From the NCBI GenBank assembly GCA_041650805.1, contig JBAZKM010000012.1, positions 1 to 61,824 of the forward strand: a stretch of 61,824 bases of DNA, written 5' to 3'. The notes beneath the pieces are model-generated. The model saw only the letters and a list, made by a program, of their open reading frames with translations, searched no databases and was not told the origin of the DNA. Origin of the DNA: Candidatus Omnitrophota bacterium. Lineage in GTDB: Bacteria; Omnitrophota; Gorgyraeia; 2-01-FULL-45-10. Position 1 is the stretch's first letter; each line of letters starts with the position of its first letter. Made by a program: the position numbers and the translations under genes. This document shows, piece by piece, positions 35,431 to 44,970 of the stretch.

Positions 35431-37161
35431 ATGGGTATCATCAGAAAAGAGAGATCATTTAAGTCGGGATTTTTTTATCTCCTCGTAGTCCTGGTATTGA
35501 CGGCCGCCGCCTTCCTGCCATCGTTGTCGAACGGATTCGTAGATTTCGACGACCCGTCTTACGTAATCAATAACACTCTTATCAGAAGTTTCTCCCCGGC
35601 GAACCTCGACAGGATATTCAGGAGCGCTTTTGTGGGGTGCTATTGCCCGCTGGCGGTCATATCTTATTCTGCCGAATATCGCCTTTTCGGGCTGAACGCC
35701 TTTTTTTACCATCTCACCAATTATCTGCTCCATCTGTCCGTGACGGCAGCGGTCTTCTTTTTCATATATAAGCTCTCCGCCAGCCGGCGCGCGGCTTTCA
35801 TCGTATCCGTATTATTCGGCATACACCCTATGCATGTAGAGTCCGTCGCCTGGATATCGGAGAGGAAAGACCTGCTCTGCGCGCTTTTCTATATCCTTGC
35901 CCTGATAAGCTATCTCCGCTATCTTGACATAAAAAGACGGCGCCATTATATCCTCTCCATTTTATATTTTGTGCTTGCTCTCTTTTCGAAACCTATGGCA
36001 GTGACCGTTCCGCTGGTGCTCATACTGCTTGACCATTTTTGCGGCCGGGATCTCCTGAGTATACGCAGCCTGTTGGAAAAGGCGCCGTTCTTTATCGCCT
36101 CAGCCGTATTTACCGTTATCAACATATCTTTTCAGTCGGCCTCCGGCGCGACCGGCCTGGTAGCAACGCCCGGGGTAAAGATATATTTTCTTTTGAAAGC
36201 GATCCCGTTCTATCTGGCAAAGATCTTCGCTCCTGTAAACCTGTCGGCCATGTACCTGTATCATAATATAAACGCCGCCCATTCGGCGGAAGTGAAATAT
36301 TACTTGGCGGTCCTGGCCCTTCTCCTCCTTGCGGTGATATTTTTCGGCAGGCGCTCAAAAGAGGCGATATTCGGCACCCTCTTTTTTTTAATGACCGTAT
36401 TGCCGGTCCTGAAGATAGTGCCGGCCGGCGACTGTTTTGCGGCAGACAGGTATATGTATATCCCGTCCATCGGGGTATTCTATCTCGCGGCGGTATTTTT
36501 CGGGCGCCTGCTGGAAAGTAAATTCGGCATAGCAAGATGGGGTGCCGTCTTTCTGCTGAGCGCCGTTATTATCATACTGGCCTCTTTGACGTGGCAGAGA
36601 TGCGGAGTATGGAAAGATACAGAGACCTTATATATGGATGTGCTGAAGAGATATCCTGACCGCGCCCCGTTATATAATGACCTGGGGGCCCATTTCGCCG
36701 AGAGGGGCGACCTCGATAAGGCGATAAGGTGTTTCGGTATAGCGCTCGCATTTTACCCTGACTATAAGGCCGCCAAAGAGAACCTCGCAAGCACTATGGA
36801 AGATAAGCGTCTTAGGGCGGTCAGGGAAGAGGGAGAGCCCGCTTTCAAGGCCCGGCTTGAGGGCGCAAAAGATGCCGGCGAAAAGGTTAAGTTGTTGAAT
36901 GAGATGGGCCTGGCGGAAGGGCAGTCCAACGATATCGATAAGGCTATAGCGTTATTCAGGGAGGCCGCGGAGCTCGACCCGTCATACGCCGAATCCTATA
37001 ACAACCTGGGGTTCTCCTATTACCTGAAAGGCGATGTGGCCGGGGCCGAAGGATATTTCAGGAAGGCGCTCGAACTCGACCCGGGTCATAAAAATGCGAA
37101 GAGGAACCTCGATTTTATACTGTCCCATAAAGAAGACGCAGAGCGAGTCGTCAAAAAATGA
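35431..37161 (+). CDS. TPR-containing membrane glycosyltransferase (TMTC/GT-C-like)
   Basis: 576 aa. Residues about 15-395 hold some ten membrane segments. The first outer loop is acidic (SNGFVDFDDPSYVINN), as in GT-C and TMTC-like O-mannosyltransferase proteins, and the family motif HPMHVESVAWISERKDLL lies at about 131-148. A cytoplasmic or periplasmic C-terminal part has TPR repeats at about 410-560 (APLYNDLGAHFAERGDLDKA, SYNNLGFSYYLKGDVAGA). Proteins with this layout are common in uncultured Gram-negative lineages and are thought to glycosylate secreted proteins. The substrate is unknown. It follows the response regulator by 18 bp. Confidence 0.82.
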   Translation: MGIIRKERSFKSGFFYLLVVLVLTAAAFLPSLSNGFVDFDDPSYVINNTLIRSFSPANLDRIFRSAFVGCYCPLAVISYSAEYRLFGLNAFFYHLTNYLLHLSVTAAVFFFIYKLSASRRAAFIVSVLFGIHPMHVESVAWISERKDLLCALFYILALISYLRYLDIKRRRHYILSILYFVLALFSKPMAVTVPLVLILLDHFCGRDLLSIRSLLEKAPFFIASAVFTVINISFQSASGATGLVATPGVKIYFLLKAIPFYLAKIFAPVNLSAMYLYHNINAAHSAEVKYYLAVLALLLLAVIFFGRRSKEAIFGTLFFLMTVLPVLKIVPAGDCFAADRYMYIPSIGVFYLAAVFFGRLLESKFGIARWGAVFLLSAVIIILASLTWQRCGVWKDTETLYMDVLKRYPDRAPLYNDLGAHFAERGDLDKAIRCFGIALAFYPDYKAAKENLASTMEDKRLRAVREEGEPAFKARLEGAKDAGEKVKLLNEMGLAEGQSNDIDKAIALFREAAELDPSYAESYNNLGFSYYLKGDVAGAEGYFRKALELDPGHKNAKRNLDFILSHKEDAERVVKK

Positions 37162-37190
37162 TTGTCTCTTTCTATCATGGGGTATATAAT
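37162..37190 (+). promoter_or_regulatory. Sigma70-like promoter before the methyltransferase gene
   Basis: TTGTCT (37162-37167), a 17-base spacer and a perfect TATAAT (37185-37190). The -35 box abuts the stop of the previous gene. Confidence 0.55.
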
Positions 37191-37213
37191 GACTATAACG
37201 CATTGAAATATTT

Positions 37214-37969
37214 ATGGTTACAGCTATGAATTTCCTGAGATGGCCGGTCGTTTGCTGCCTTTACGTCATAAAGGTGATCGACAAGATCTCCGGTGAGATA
37301 AAAAGATGTAACGGTGTCATATCGGCAAAGTTACTGGAGATTCTCCTAGTCTCTCAGAGAAGGCGGCTTGAAGAGGCCGATAAGCTGAATATCGGATGCG
37401 GCGACCGGCCTGTGGAGGGCTGGCTGAATATAGGTCTCTTTTCATGGAGGCAATACCCGGCCGGCATGGTCAGAAAGGACGATAAAGGTTCTCTCGTCCT
37501 GAACGTCGATATCAATAAAGTGAGTATGTCATATTTCGGAGATATAAAGTACATATATGCCAGCCACCTGATCGAACATCTGACGCATGAGGAAGCGACG
37601 GCATTGTTAGAGAAGGCCTATAGGGCGATGGCCAAAGGCGGGGTCATCCGTCTGGCGTGCCCAGACCTGGAGCTCTGGGTAAAGAAGTATTACGAAAACG
37701 ATAAGGATTTTTTCAATACGTACAGGTCCATCTACCTGCAGGATAGCCCCGCAAGGACCAAAGGCGATATCTTCATGGGGCAATGCCACGGCTTCAGCCA
37801 TAAGTGGAATTATGACTTTGAGTCGCTTAAGGATATGATGGAGAGGGCGGGTTTCGTCAGGGTCTCGAAGAAGATACAGTCTAGCAGCAGTATCCCCGAT
37901 ATCGGGTTACTGGAACCGTCCGACCCCGGGAGGGGGCTTGAGACGTTGTATGCCGAGGGAGAGAAATAG
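37214..37969 (+). CDS. SAM-dependent methyltransferase (class I)
   Basis: 251 aa. After a basic N-terminal stretch (about 1-55), motif I reads KLNIGCGDRPVEGWLNIG at about 57-74, which is the form seen in small methyltransferases of cell-surface glycan clusters. An acidic DVDINK follows, then YASHLIEHLTHEEATALLEKAYRAM and GGVIRLACPDLELWVKKY. The later GQCHGFSHKWNYDFESL is also typical of that group. The likely role is methylation of a sugar or glycan intermediate; the substrate is not known. The ATG at 37226 (fifth codon) is an equally possible start, as neither has a clear ribosome site. Confidence 0.8.
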   Translation: MVTAMNFLRWPVVCCLYVIKVIDKISGEIKRCNGVISAKLLEILLVSQRRRLEEADKLNIGCGDRPVEGWLNIGLFSWRQYPAGMVRKDDKGSLVLNVDINKVSMSYFGDIKYIYASHLIEHLTHEEATALLEKAYRAMAKGGVIRLACPDLELWVKKYYENDKDFFNTYRSIYLQDSPARTKGDIFMGQCHGFSHKWNYDFESLKDMMERAGFVRVSKKIQSSSSIPDIGLLEPSDPGRGLETLYAEGEK

Positions 37970-38011
37970 CGATGATACGGGCCAAAGACCATCCGGTCAC
38001 GGAGGGATGCT

Positions 38012-40504
38012 GTGAAACTGGCAAATAAGATAGGCCTTTCATTCTTAGCCGTTGCCCTGATCATTGCCACCGTCGCCGTGTCTATTTTTTATATTATAGC
38101 GAAAGAGAGCCTCCGGAGATCTATCTATAACAATCTGGGCACAGCGGTCGTAGACCGGACCAACCATATAGAGACCTACCTCAGGATGCTGGAGACCTCT
38201 GTGGGGCAGTTATCGAAAAGCGTCGTCCTGGAGAACCTGCTGAAGGCAGGCGGTAAAGAAGAACCCCAGCGGGACGACGCCTTCCGCCAGGCGATGAAGA
38301 GGCTCAAGAGGACAAAAGATGCCAACCCTTCGATATTCCAGTTTTTGCTGCTTGATGCGGCCGGCAAGGTGGTGGCTTCAAGCGACGAGGGCATGCTCGG
38401 AGTCGATAAATCAGAGGATATTTACCTCCTCGGCGCGAGGGAAGGGGTATACATCAAGGACGCTTATTTTTCCGGGCTGGCGAAGATGCCTTTGATGGCT
38501 GTGGCGGCGCCGCTTCTGGACAGCCAGACCGGTAAAATTTTGGGCGCGCTTGAGGCGAGCGTTAAGCTGGATGAGTTGAACGCTATCGTTATGGAGAGGG
38601 CCGGCATGGGCGATACGGGCGAGATCTATATAATCAACAAGGACGGTTATATGATCACCCCTTCCAGGTTTATAGTGAACACATTCTTAAAGCAGAAGGT
38701 GGATACCGAGAACGCGAAGATGGCGCTTTCGCATAAGACCAAAGAACATGTGATGTCCGGGGACAGGATGTTCAGGGTATTCCCCGATTACCGAGGAGTG
38801 CCCGTCCTGGGGACACACGAATACATACCCAGGATGCGATGGGGGGTCCTGGCTGAGATAGACGAAGAAGAGGCGCTCCGCCCGCTCGTTTTCCTGCGCC
38901 TCGTTTTTATCCTGATCTTACTTATAGTGCCTCTCTCCGCATGGCTCCTGGGGATATCCATAGCCAGGTTGATCACCGGACCGCTCCACAGGCTGCACAG
39001 GGGGACCGAAATAATCGGCGAAGGGAACCTGGACTACAAGGTAGGCACTGACGCCAGGGATGAGGTGGGACAGCTCTCGCGCGCATTTGATGCAATGACT
39101 GAAAACATAAAGCGCACCACCGCTTCTATCGACGACCTGAACAGAGAGATCACCGAGCGCAGGATAGCGGAAGAGGAACGCGAGAAGACGCTCCTGTGGC
39201 AGGATGGCGTAAACCTGCTCCAGCGAGCCCTGCTTGCGCCGGCCCGGATCGAGGCCAAGCTCAAGACCATAACAGACAGCGTCGTTCGTCTCTTCAGCGC
39301 CGATTTCTGCCGTATCTGGCTGATCCGCCCGGGAGACCTGTGCGAGAAGGGATGTGTCCATGCCGAAGTGACGGAAGGGCCTCATGTCTGCCGTTTCAGG
39401 GACAGGTGCCTGCATCTCCTGGCAAGCTCGGGGAGGTATACCCACCTGGACGGAAAAGGCCATGCCCGGGTCCCGTTCGGCTGTTACAAGATCGGCCTTG
39501 TCGCGTCCGGCGAAGCGCATAAATTCCTGACAAACGACGTGCAGAACGATCCGCGTGTCCATAACCATGACTGGGCGCGCCAATTGGGGCTTGTGTCGTT
39601 CGCAGGTTACCAGCTCAAGGTCCCCGGCGGGAAGACGATCGGGGTCATGGCCCTCTTTGCGAAGCATCCGATATCCCCTACCGAAGACACGATACTTGAC
39701 GGTCTCAGCAATGCCGTCTCTTTCGTAGTGCAGCAGACCGTCGCAGAAGAGGAGCTGAAGAGCGCTTACGAGAGGCTCAAAGAGGCCCAGGCCCAGGTCG
39801 TCCAGGCGGCCAAGATGGCATCTGTCGGTGTCCTGGCCGGGGGCGTCGCCCACGAGATAAATAATCCGCTCACCAGTATCCTGAATAACGTCCAGCTGAT
39901 AAAGATGACGGCCGAGCAGAAAAAGGAATTCAAAATGGAGGAGTTCAGGAAACTTATCGATATCATAGAGGAGTCATCCCTACGCTGTAAGAATATAACG
40001 AAATTGCTCCTGGAATCTTCGCGTATCTCGGCAGAGACGTTTTCCGGGGTCTCTCTGAACGAGGTCGTGGAAAAGTCGGTGGCGCTTATCGGGCAGGAGA
40101 TGAAGCGGCGGAATATCGATATCCGTCTTGAACTTGCGCCAGAACCGCCGAGGACCAGGGGTAGTTTTCAACTCCTCCAGCATGCATTGCTGGATATCGT
40201 TTCCAACGCAATGTGGGCAATAGAGAAAAAGGCACAGGGCGCGGGCACGATAACCGTCAAGACCTGTGTCGAGCCCGGCTCAAAGAAGGCATGCCTCGTC
40301 GTTTCGGATGACGGGGTAGGCATCCCAAAAGATAACCTGCAAAAGATATTTGAGCCGTTCTTTACCACAAAGAGAGTGGGTGAAGGCACCGGCCTCGGTT
40401 TATCCGTTGTCTATAATATAATACGTCATCACGAAGGCACTATTGAGGCGGAAAGCGAAGTCAATAAGGGCGCAACGTTCACCATAATGCTGCCTTTATT
40501 ATAG
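38012..40504 (+). CDS. Cache-HAMP-GAF sensor histidine kinase (NtrB-type kinase core)
   Basis: 830 aa from a GTG start with GGAGG closely upstream. TM1 (about 6-28) is followed by a periplasmic double-Cache domain (about 32-280; GEIYIINKDGYMITPS), TM2 (about 295-318), HAMP (about 316-370) and a GAF domain (about 393-583) rich in Cys (CEKGCVH, CRFRDRC, FGCYKIG). A short coiled coil leads to the kinase core with GGVAHEINNPLTSILNNV (phospho-His about 615). The ATPase motifs are SNAMWAIE, DDGVGIPKDNLQKIFEPFFTTK and GTGLGLSVV. Cache domains sense small periplasmic ligands, and the GAF cysteines could bind a metal or cofactor. No response regulator is adjacent; feoA-feoB follow after 32 bp, hinting at iron or redox sensing (inference). 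Confidence 0.88.
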   Translation: MKLANKIGLSFLAVALIIATVAVSIFYIIAKESLRRSIYNNLGTAVVDRTNHIETYLRMLETSVGQLSKSVVLENLLKAGGKEEPQRDDAFRQAMKRLKRTKDANPSIFQFLLLDAAGKVVASSDEGMLGVDKSEDIYLLGAREGVYIKDAYFSGLAKMPLMAVAAPLLDSQTGKILGALEASVKLDELNAIVMERAGMGDTGEIYIINKDGYMITPSRFIVNTFLKQKVDTENAKMALSHKTKEHVMSGDRMFRVFPDYRGVPVLGTHEYIPRMRWGVLAEIDEEEALRPLVFLRLVFILILLIVPLSAWLLGISIARLITGPLHRLHRGTEIIGEGNLDYKVGTDARDEVGQLSRAFDAMTENIKRTTASIDDLNREITERRIAEEEREKTLLWQDGVNLLQRALLAPARIEAKLKTITDSVVRLFSADFCRIWLIRPGDLCEKGCVHAEVTEGPHVCRFRDRCLHLLASSGRYTHLDGKGHARVPFGCYKIGLVASGEAHKFLTNDVQNDPRVHNHDWARQLGLVSFAGYQLKVPGGKTIGVMALFAKHPISPTEDTILDGLSNAVSFVVQQTVAEEELKSAYERLKEAQAQVVQAAKMASVGVLAGGVAHEINNPLTSILNNVQLIKMTAEQKKEFKMEEFRKLIDIIEESSLRCKNITKLLLESSRISAETFSGVSLNEVVEKSVALIGQEMKRRNIDIRLELAPEPPRTRGSFQLLQHALLDIVSNAMWAIEKKAQGAGTITVKTCVEPGSKKACLVVSDDGVGIPKDNLQKIFEPFFTTKRVGEGTGLGLSVVYNIIRHHEGTIEAESEVNKGATFTIMLPLL

Positions 40505-40536
40505 AAATAGAGAAAGGTCGGAGCGGGCGCTCAATT

Positions 40537-40770
40537 ATGAAAAAGATCTCTCTGGCACAGGTTAAAGCGGATCAGAAGTGCAGGATAGCCGAGATACAGG
40601 GCGGCTCAAATCTGCATAATAAGCTTATGCATATGGGTGTCTTTAAGGGCAAGGATGTCACCAAGCTCAGCCATATCGGTTTGAGGGGGCCGGTCGTCAT
40701 CAGGGCCGGGAGGAGCATCCTGGCACTGGGGCACGGCATAGCGGTAAAGGTGATGGTCGAGGTCGAATGA
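40537..40770 (+). CDS. feoA: FeoA ferrous iron transport accessory protein
   Basis: A small SH3-like protein that supports FeoB. The 77 aa match FeoA in length and pattern: KKISLAQVKADQKCRIAEI, then NKLMHMGVFKGKDVTKLS, GPVVIRAGRSILALGHGIA and a final beta-strand. It overlaps feoB by ATGA. No ferric-uptake-regulator box was identified in the 32-bp gap upstream. Confidence 0.93.
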   Translation: MKKISLAQVKADQKCRIAEIQGGSNLHNKLMHMGVFKGKDVTKLSHIGLRGPVVIRAGRSILALGHGIAVKVMVEVE

Positions 40771-42497
40771 TAAAGAAGATATACCTGATAGGGAACCCCA
40801 ATGTGGGTAAGAGCGTGGTCTTCTCGCGGCTCACCGGCGTCAATGTCATTTCGTCTAATTATCCGGGCACGACCGTAGAGATATACAAAGGGTATGTCGA
40901 TCTCGGGGATGAGAAGATCGAGGTCGTTGACCTGCCCGGAACTTACTCGCTGGAGCCGACTTCGCACGCGGAAGGTGTAGCCGTCTCGTTATTAAAAGAG
41001 AATTCCAAAAGCGAGATAGCGGTGATCAATATTCTCGATGCGACCAACCTGGAGCGCAACCTGCTCCTGACCCTGCAATTGATAGAAGAAGGGTTCCCTG
41101 TGATCGCCTGTCTTAATATGTGCGATGAGGCCGGCCACAGGGGCGTCCATATAGACACCGAAGCCCTGGAAAGGCTGCTGGAGATCCCGGTGGTCTCCAC
41201 CTGCGCCGTAACCGGCGTGGGGATAAAGTCGCTGATAGAGAGGATACAGAGTGCAGCCCCGGTTTCAAGGGACAGGATCGCCAGCAGGGAGAGGTGGGCC
41301 GAGGTCGGCAGGAGAGTTGAACAGGGCCAGCTCCTCGAACACAGGCATCATACTTTAAGGGAGATGATAGAGGATGCATCGGTCCGGCCTTTTACCGGGC
41401 TGGTGATGGCCGCGGCGGTCATCTATGCTTCGTTCAAGATCGTACGTTTTGTCGGCGAATTCATCATCGGCAGGATAACGGACCCTATATTCATAGATCT
41501 TTACCGGCCGGTATTGGAAAGGTTGACGCGATATTGGAAGGAAGACGGGTTTTGGTTCCATCTCTTAATAGGCGACCTGATCGACGGTAAGATAGATTTC
41601 AAGCAGTCGCTGGGTGTATTGACCACGGCCCCTTACATAGAATTCGGTATGGTCCTCCCGTATGTCATATCGTTCTATTTTATACTCAGCGTCTTAGAAG
41701 ATATAGGGTATCTGCCGCGTCTTGCGATATTGCTGGATAACCTGATGCACCGCCTGGGACTGCACGGTTTCGCGGTCATACCGGTGCTCTTGGGTTTCGG
41801 GTGTAACGTGCCGGGCATACTGGCGACGCGCGCCCTGGAATCGAAACGGGAAAGGTTTATCGCAGCTACCATAATATCGATAGGCGTGCCGTGCGTGCCG
41901 CTGCAGGCGATGATATTCGGGCTATTGGGCAAATTCGGCGGATTTTACGTATGTGGTGTATATCTAGTCTTGTTCTCACTGATAATAATACTGGGGGTCA
42001 TCCTGAACCGTCTCCTGACCGGGTACAGCCCGGAGTTCCTTCTGGAGATACCCCCGTATAGGTTTCCGCCGCTTGCCACGCTCCTCGCCAAACTCTACCT
42101 GCGCGTCAAAGGTTTTCTGGTAGAGGCGGTGCCGGTCGTCATGCTGGGTGTCCTATTCGTTAACCTGCTCATCTATTTCAAACTATTCGATTTCATAACC
42201 GGGATATCGGCGCCGGTGATCCACGGCCTCTTCGGGTTGCCCAAAGAGTCGGTGGTCGCCCTGGTCATCGGGTTCATAAGAAAAGACGTCGCGGTCGGCA
42301 TGCTCATGCCGCTGGGACTTTCGGCCAAACAGCTCTTCATAGGGGCAACGTTACTGGCTATCTCTTTCCCGTGCATAGCGACATTCGTAGTGATATGGAA
42401 AGAGCTGGGTTTTAAAGATCTGATGAAAGCTACGACGATCATGGTGGCTATCAGTATCATTGTAGGGACGCTGCTCAATTTCACGATAGTGCCGTGA
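40767..42497 (+). CDS. feoB: FeoB ferrous iron transporter
   Basis: Inner-membrane Fe(II) importer with a G-protein domain. 576 aa. The GTPase part (1-160) has GNPNVGKS (G1), NYPGTT (G2), DLPGTYSL (G3) and NMCDEAG (G4). The membrane part starts near residue 210 and keeps the gate motif LLGFGCNVPGILATRALES with the conserved Cys, followed by GVPCVPLQAMIFGLLGKFGG. The protein is some 200 residues shorter than E. coli FeoB, mainly in the spacer between G-domain and membrane domain and at the C-terminus. It is a compact variant, not a truncation, since the core segments are all present. Confidence 0.93.
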   Translation: MIKKIYLIGNPNVGKSVVFSRLTGVNVISSNYPGTTVEIYKGYVDLGDEKIEVVDLPGTYSLEPTSHAEGVAVSLLKENSKSEIAVINILDATNLERNLLLTLQLIEEGFPVIACLNMCDEAGHRGVHIDTEALERLLEIPVVSTCAVTGVGIKSLIERIQSAAPVSRDRIASRERWAEVGRRVEQGQLLEHRHHTLREMIEDASVRPFTGLVMAAAVIYASFKIVRFVGEFIIGRITDPIFIDLYRPVLERLTRYWKEDGFWFHLLIGDLIDGKIDFKQSLGVLTTAPYIEFGMVLPYVISFYFILSVLEDIGYLPRLAILLDNLMHRLGLHGFAVIPVLLGFGCNVPGILATRALESKRERFIAATIISIGVPCVPLQAMIFGLLGKFGGFYVCGVYLVLFSLIIILGVILNRLLTGYSPEFLLEIPPYRFPPLATLLAKLYLRVKGFLVEAVPVVMLGVLFVNLLIYFKLFDFITGISAPVIHGLFGLPKESVVALVIGFIRKDVAVGMLMPLGLSAKQLFIGATLLAISFPCIATFVVIWKELGFKDLMKATTIMVAISIIVGTLLNFTIVP

Positions 42498-42526
42498 TCC
42501 GGCGAAATTAAAATTATAAAACGCTA

Positions 42527-44239
42527 ATGTATGCCATTCCCCGCGTTCGTCTATACACGGTCATATTTCTCATAATTGCCGCCGCTTCCGTATTCAGGTT
42601 CTATCATTTAGGTGCAGTGGAGATGATAGCGGATGAATATCGCGATATACCCGCGGCCAGGGCCTACGCGGCGGATCCCAATCCGTTCATACCGGGCGTC
42701 CAGAAGAACGACGACATATCGCAGGCAAGGATGCCTTATTATATAACAGCATTGAGCCTCCGCTTATCGGGCGACCCGTTATCCAGGGCAAGGCTTCCGT
42801 CGGCCATATTCGGCGTCCTCGCAGTATTGATCACGTATCTTATCGGGAGAGAGCTTTATGATGTGAAGACGGGTATATTGAGCGCTCTCCTTCTGGCCAT
42901 ATCCACTTATCATATAGGTTTCTCGAGATTTTCCGCAACGACAGGCGAAAGTCATGACCTCTTCTTCTTTCTCCTGAGCCTCTTGCTTTTTTTTAAAGGT
43001 ATTACCGGGAGAGAGACAAGGCCGATCCTATTCTCGGGGATAACGACGGGCCTTGCCATTGCTTCAAAATTCAGCATGGCACTCCTCATCCCTGTATTTT
43101 TTTTATACATGTTATCTCTTTTCAGAGGCAACTGTTTCAAGATAAGCCGTATAAACAAAATACTGCTTCGAATAACATATCTCAATCTTGCCGTTATCAT
43201 CTCTTTTGCATTCATCTCTTTTAATCTGTATGGTCACGCGCCGGGCGGCTTATCTGCGGACAGGATCTTCATCCTGTTCCTATCCGCGGTTCTCTTTTAT
43301 CTGCCCCTTCTTTTCATAGCCATATTCAGGACGGGCCGCCTTTTCGATGAGAACGACGCGTTGCCCATCTTTTTTAATATGGTCTTAACATGCGCGGCCT
43401 TTACCTTTATAGGATCACCGGTACATCTCGACCCCGCCAATCTGACCGGTGCTTTAAGATGGTTCGGTGAATTTGGGTATAACAATTCTCTGGAGACAGG
43501 GCCCTTATATTTTTTAAATCCGATAGCAACCATTTTCCTCAGGATGGCGCCGCCGTTCAACCTTATATTCATACCGGCCTTTCTCTATACTGTAAGCCGT
43601 TCCAGGAACGGCTCCGATCTGTTGATCTCAATGGTCTTCATTCTGTATCTGGCGTTCCTATCGAGCCTTAAATGGTTTATGAGCTGGTATGTGATGCCCC
43701 TTATGCCGCTCGCGCTTATCATGAGTTCGCATTTTACCGTTCTATGGATTGAAAAATTACGGAGAAAGACTGCTTATCCGGTCGCTCTCTTTCTGATATC
43801 CGTCTCTATCGCCCTCCAGCTGCCGAACCTTTTAAGGATATCGCCGTATTATCAGATAGACGGCTACAGGTTCGGGAGCAGGTTTATAGGGCTGAATAAG
43901 CCGTCGTTCCTGACGACGGAGGGCGTAAAAGACGCCATCGCCTGGCTTGAAAAAAATATACCGGACCGTTCAAGGGTGGGATTCTTCATTAATCTCAGGC
44001 CGATCAACGACCATCTTGCCGGCTATCTTTTCCGGTGGGTTGCCGGGATCCATGCCAGGAATAGGACGATAGAGTATGATTACGCCTTTGATACGAAAAA
44101 GATAGACGCATATGATTATCTGGCCGTTTCGCCGTTGTTGAAGAGGCGCCCGACGGATAAGAACGGGACACTCAGGCGGATCCATACGGTCAGCGTGGCG
44201 GGGTTAGACGTATTATATATCTACGAGATAGTCATATGA
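42527..44239 (+). CDS. Membrane glycosyltransferase, GT39-like
   Basis: 570 aa with about eleven hydrophobic segments. The first outer loop, AVEMIADEYRDIPAARAY (about 29-46), places acidic residues where GT39/ArnT enzymes have the catalytic Asp. SRARLPSAIFGVLAVLITYLIG and ELYDVKTGILSALLLAISTYHIGFSRF match the usual second-to-third membrane helix region. A C-terminal periplasmic domain follows (about 430-570). It probably transfers a sugar from a polyprenyl phosphate to envelope glycan or protein. It is the first gene of a coupled chain running to 50973 and ends in ATGA overlap with the GT2 gene. Confidence 0.82.
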   Translation: MYAIPRVRLYTVIFLIIAAASVFRFYHLGAVEMIADEYRDIPAARAYAADPNPFIPGVQKNDDISQARMPYYITALSLRLSGDPLSRARLPSAIFGVLAVLITYLIGRELYDVKTGILSALLLAISTYHIGFSRFSATTGESHDLFFFLLSLLLFFKGITGRETRPILFSGITTGLAIASKFSMALLIPVFFLYMLSLFRGNCFKISRINKILLRITYLNLAVIISFAFISFNLYGHAPGGLSADRIFILFLSAVLFYLPLLFIAIFRTGRLFDENDALPIFFNMVLTCAAFTFIGSPVHLDPANLTGALRWFGEFGYNNSLETGPLYFLNPIATIFLRMAPPFNLIFIPAFLYTVSRSRNGSDLLISMVFILYLAFLSSLKWFMSWYVMPLMPLALIMSSHFTVLWIEKLRRKTAYPVALFLISVSIALQLPNLLRISPYYQIDGYRFGSRFIGLNKPSFLTTEGVKDAIAWLEKNIPDRSRVGFFINLRPINDHLAGYLFRWVAGIHARNRTIEYDYAFDTKKIDAYDYLAVSPLLKRRPTDKNGTLRRIHTVSVAGLDVLYIYEIVI

Positions 44240-44970
44240 TAAAGTTCTCGGTCGTTATACCCATATATGATGAAGAGGGCTCGGTCGAGCCGTTATACCT
44301 TTCTTTGAAAAGCGTCATGGACAGGATGAAAGAGCCTTATGAGATAATTTTCGTTAATGACTGCTCGAGGGACGGGAGCCTGCAGGCCCTGAAAAATATT
44401 GACGCCGCGCCGGCTCATTTAACCATCGTAAGTTTACGAAGACACAGCGGCCAGTCGGCGGCCCTCCAGGCAGGGTTTGATGCAGCACGAGGGGAGACGA
44501 TCATTACCATTGACGGAGATCTTCAGAATGATCCCGGAGATATACCATGCTTATTGGATAAGATTAAGTCGGGATATGATGTCGTTTGCGGATGGAGATA
44601 TGACAGGAAAGACCCATGGCATAAGATAGCGGCGTCAAGGATCGCTAATCTTGTGTGCCGTATCGCCGCGAGAGAGAAGATCCATGACACCGGATGCACC
44701 CTCAGGGTCTTTAAAAGATCCGTTCTGAAAGATGTCCGCCTGTCTGAAAACATGCACAGGTTCTTTACATTGATAATGGCCAGGCGCGGTTACAGTATAG
44801 GGGAAGTGAAGGTCAGCCACTCCCGGAGGAAGTCCGGGAAGTCAAAGTACGGCATACTGAACAGGCTCGGATGGGTGACGGATCTTATAAGGATAGCCGG
44901 ATCGGATATGGATGACCTGATGCGGCAGGGAAATGGTTATGAGATAGAAGAGATAATAAGGAGACGATGA
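44236..44970 (+). CDS. GT2 glycosyltransferase, dolichyl/polyprenyl-phosphate sugar synthase type
   Basis: 244 aa, soluble, GT-A fold. It begins FSVVIPIYDEEGSVEPLYLS, has EIIFVNDCSRDGSL, SLRRHSGQSAALQAGFDAARG and the metal-binding TIDGDLQNDPGDIP. This is the pattern of DPM1/GtrB enzymes that make polyprenyl-phosphate mannose or glucose. Unlike GtrB it has no C-terminal membrane helices. It lies between two GT39-like genes and could make their lipid-linked sugar donor, which would explain the coupling. Both ends overlap neighbours by four bases. Confidence 0.88.
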   Translation: MIKFSVVIPIYDEEGSVEPLYLSLKSVMDRMKEPYEIIFVNDCSRDGSLQALKNIDAAPAHLTIVSLRRHSGQSAALQAGFDAARGETIITIDGDLQNDPGDIPCLLDKIKSGYDVVCGWRYDRKDPWHKIAASRIANLVCRIAAREKIHDTGCTLRVFKRSVLKDVRLSENMHRFFTLIMARRGYSIGEVKVSHSRRKSGKSKYGILNRLGWVTDLIRIAGSDMDDLMRQGNGYEIEEIIRRR

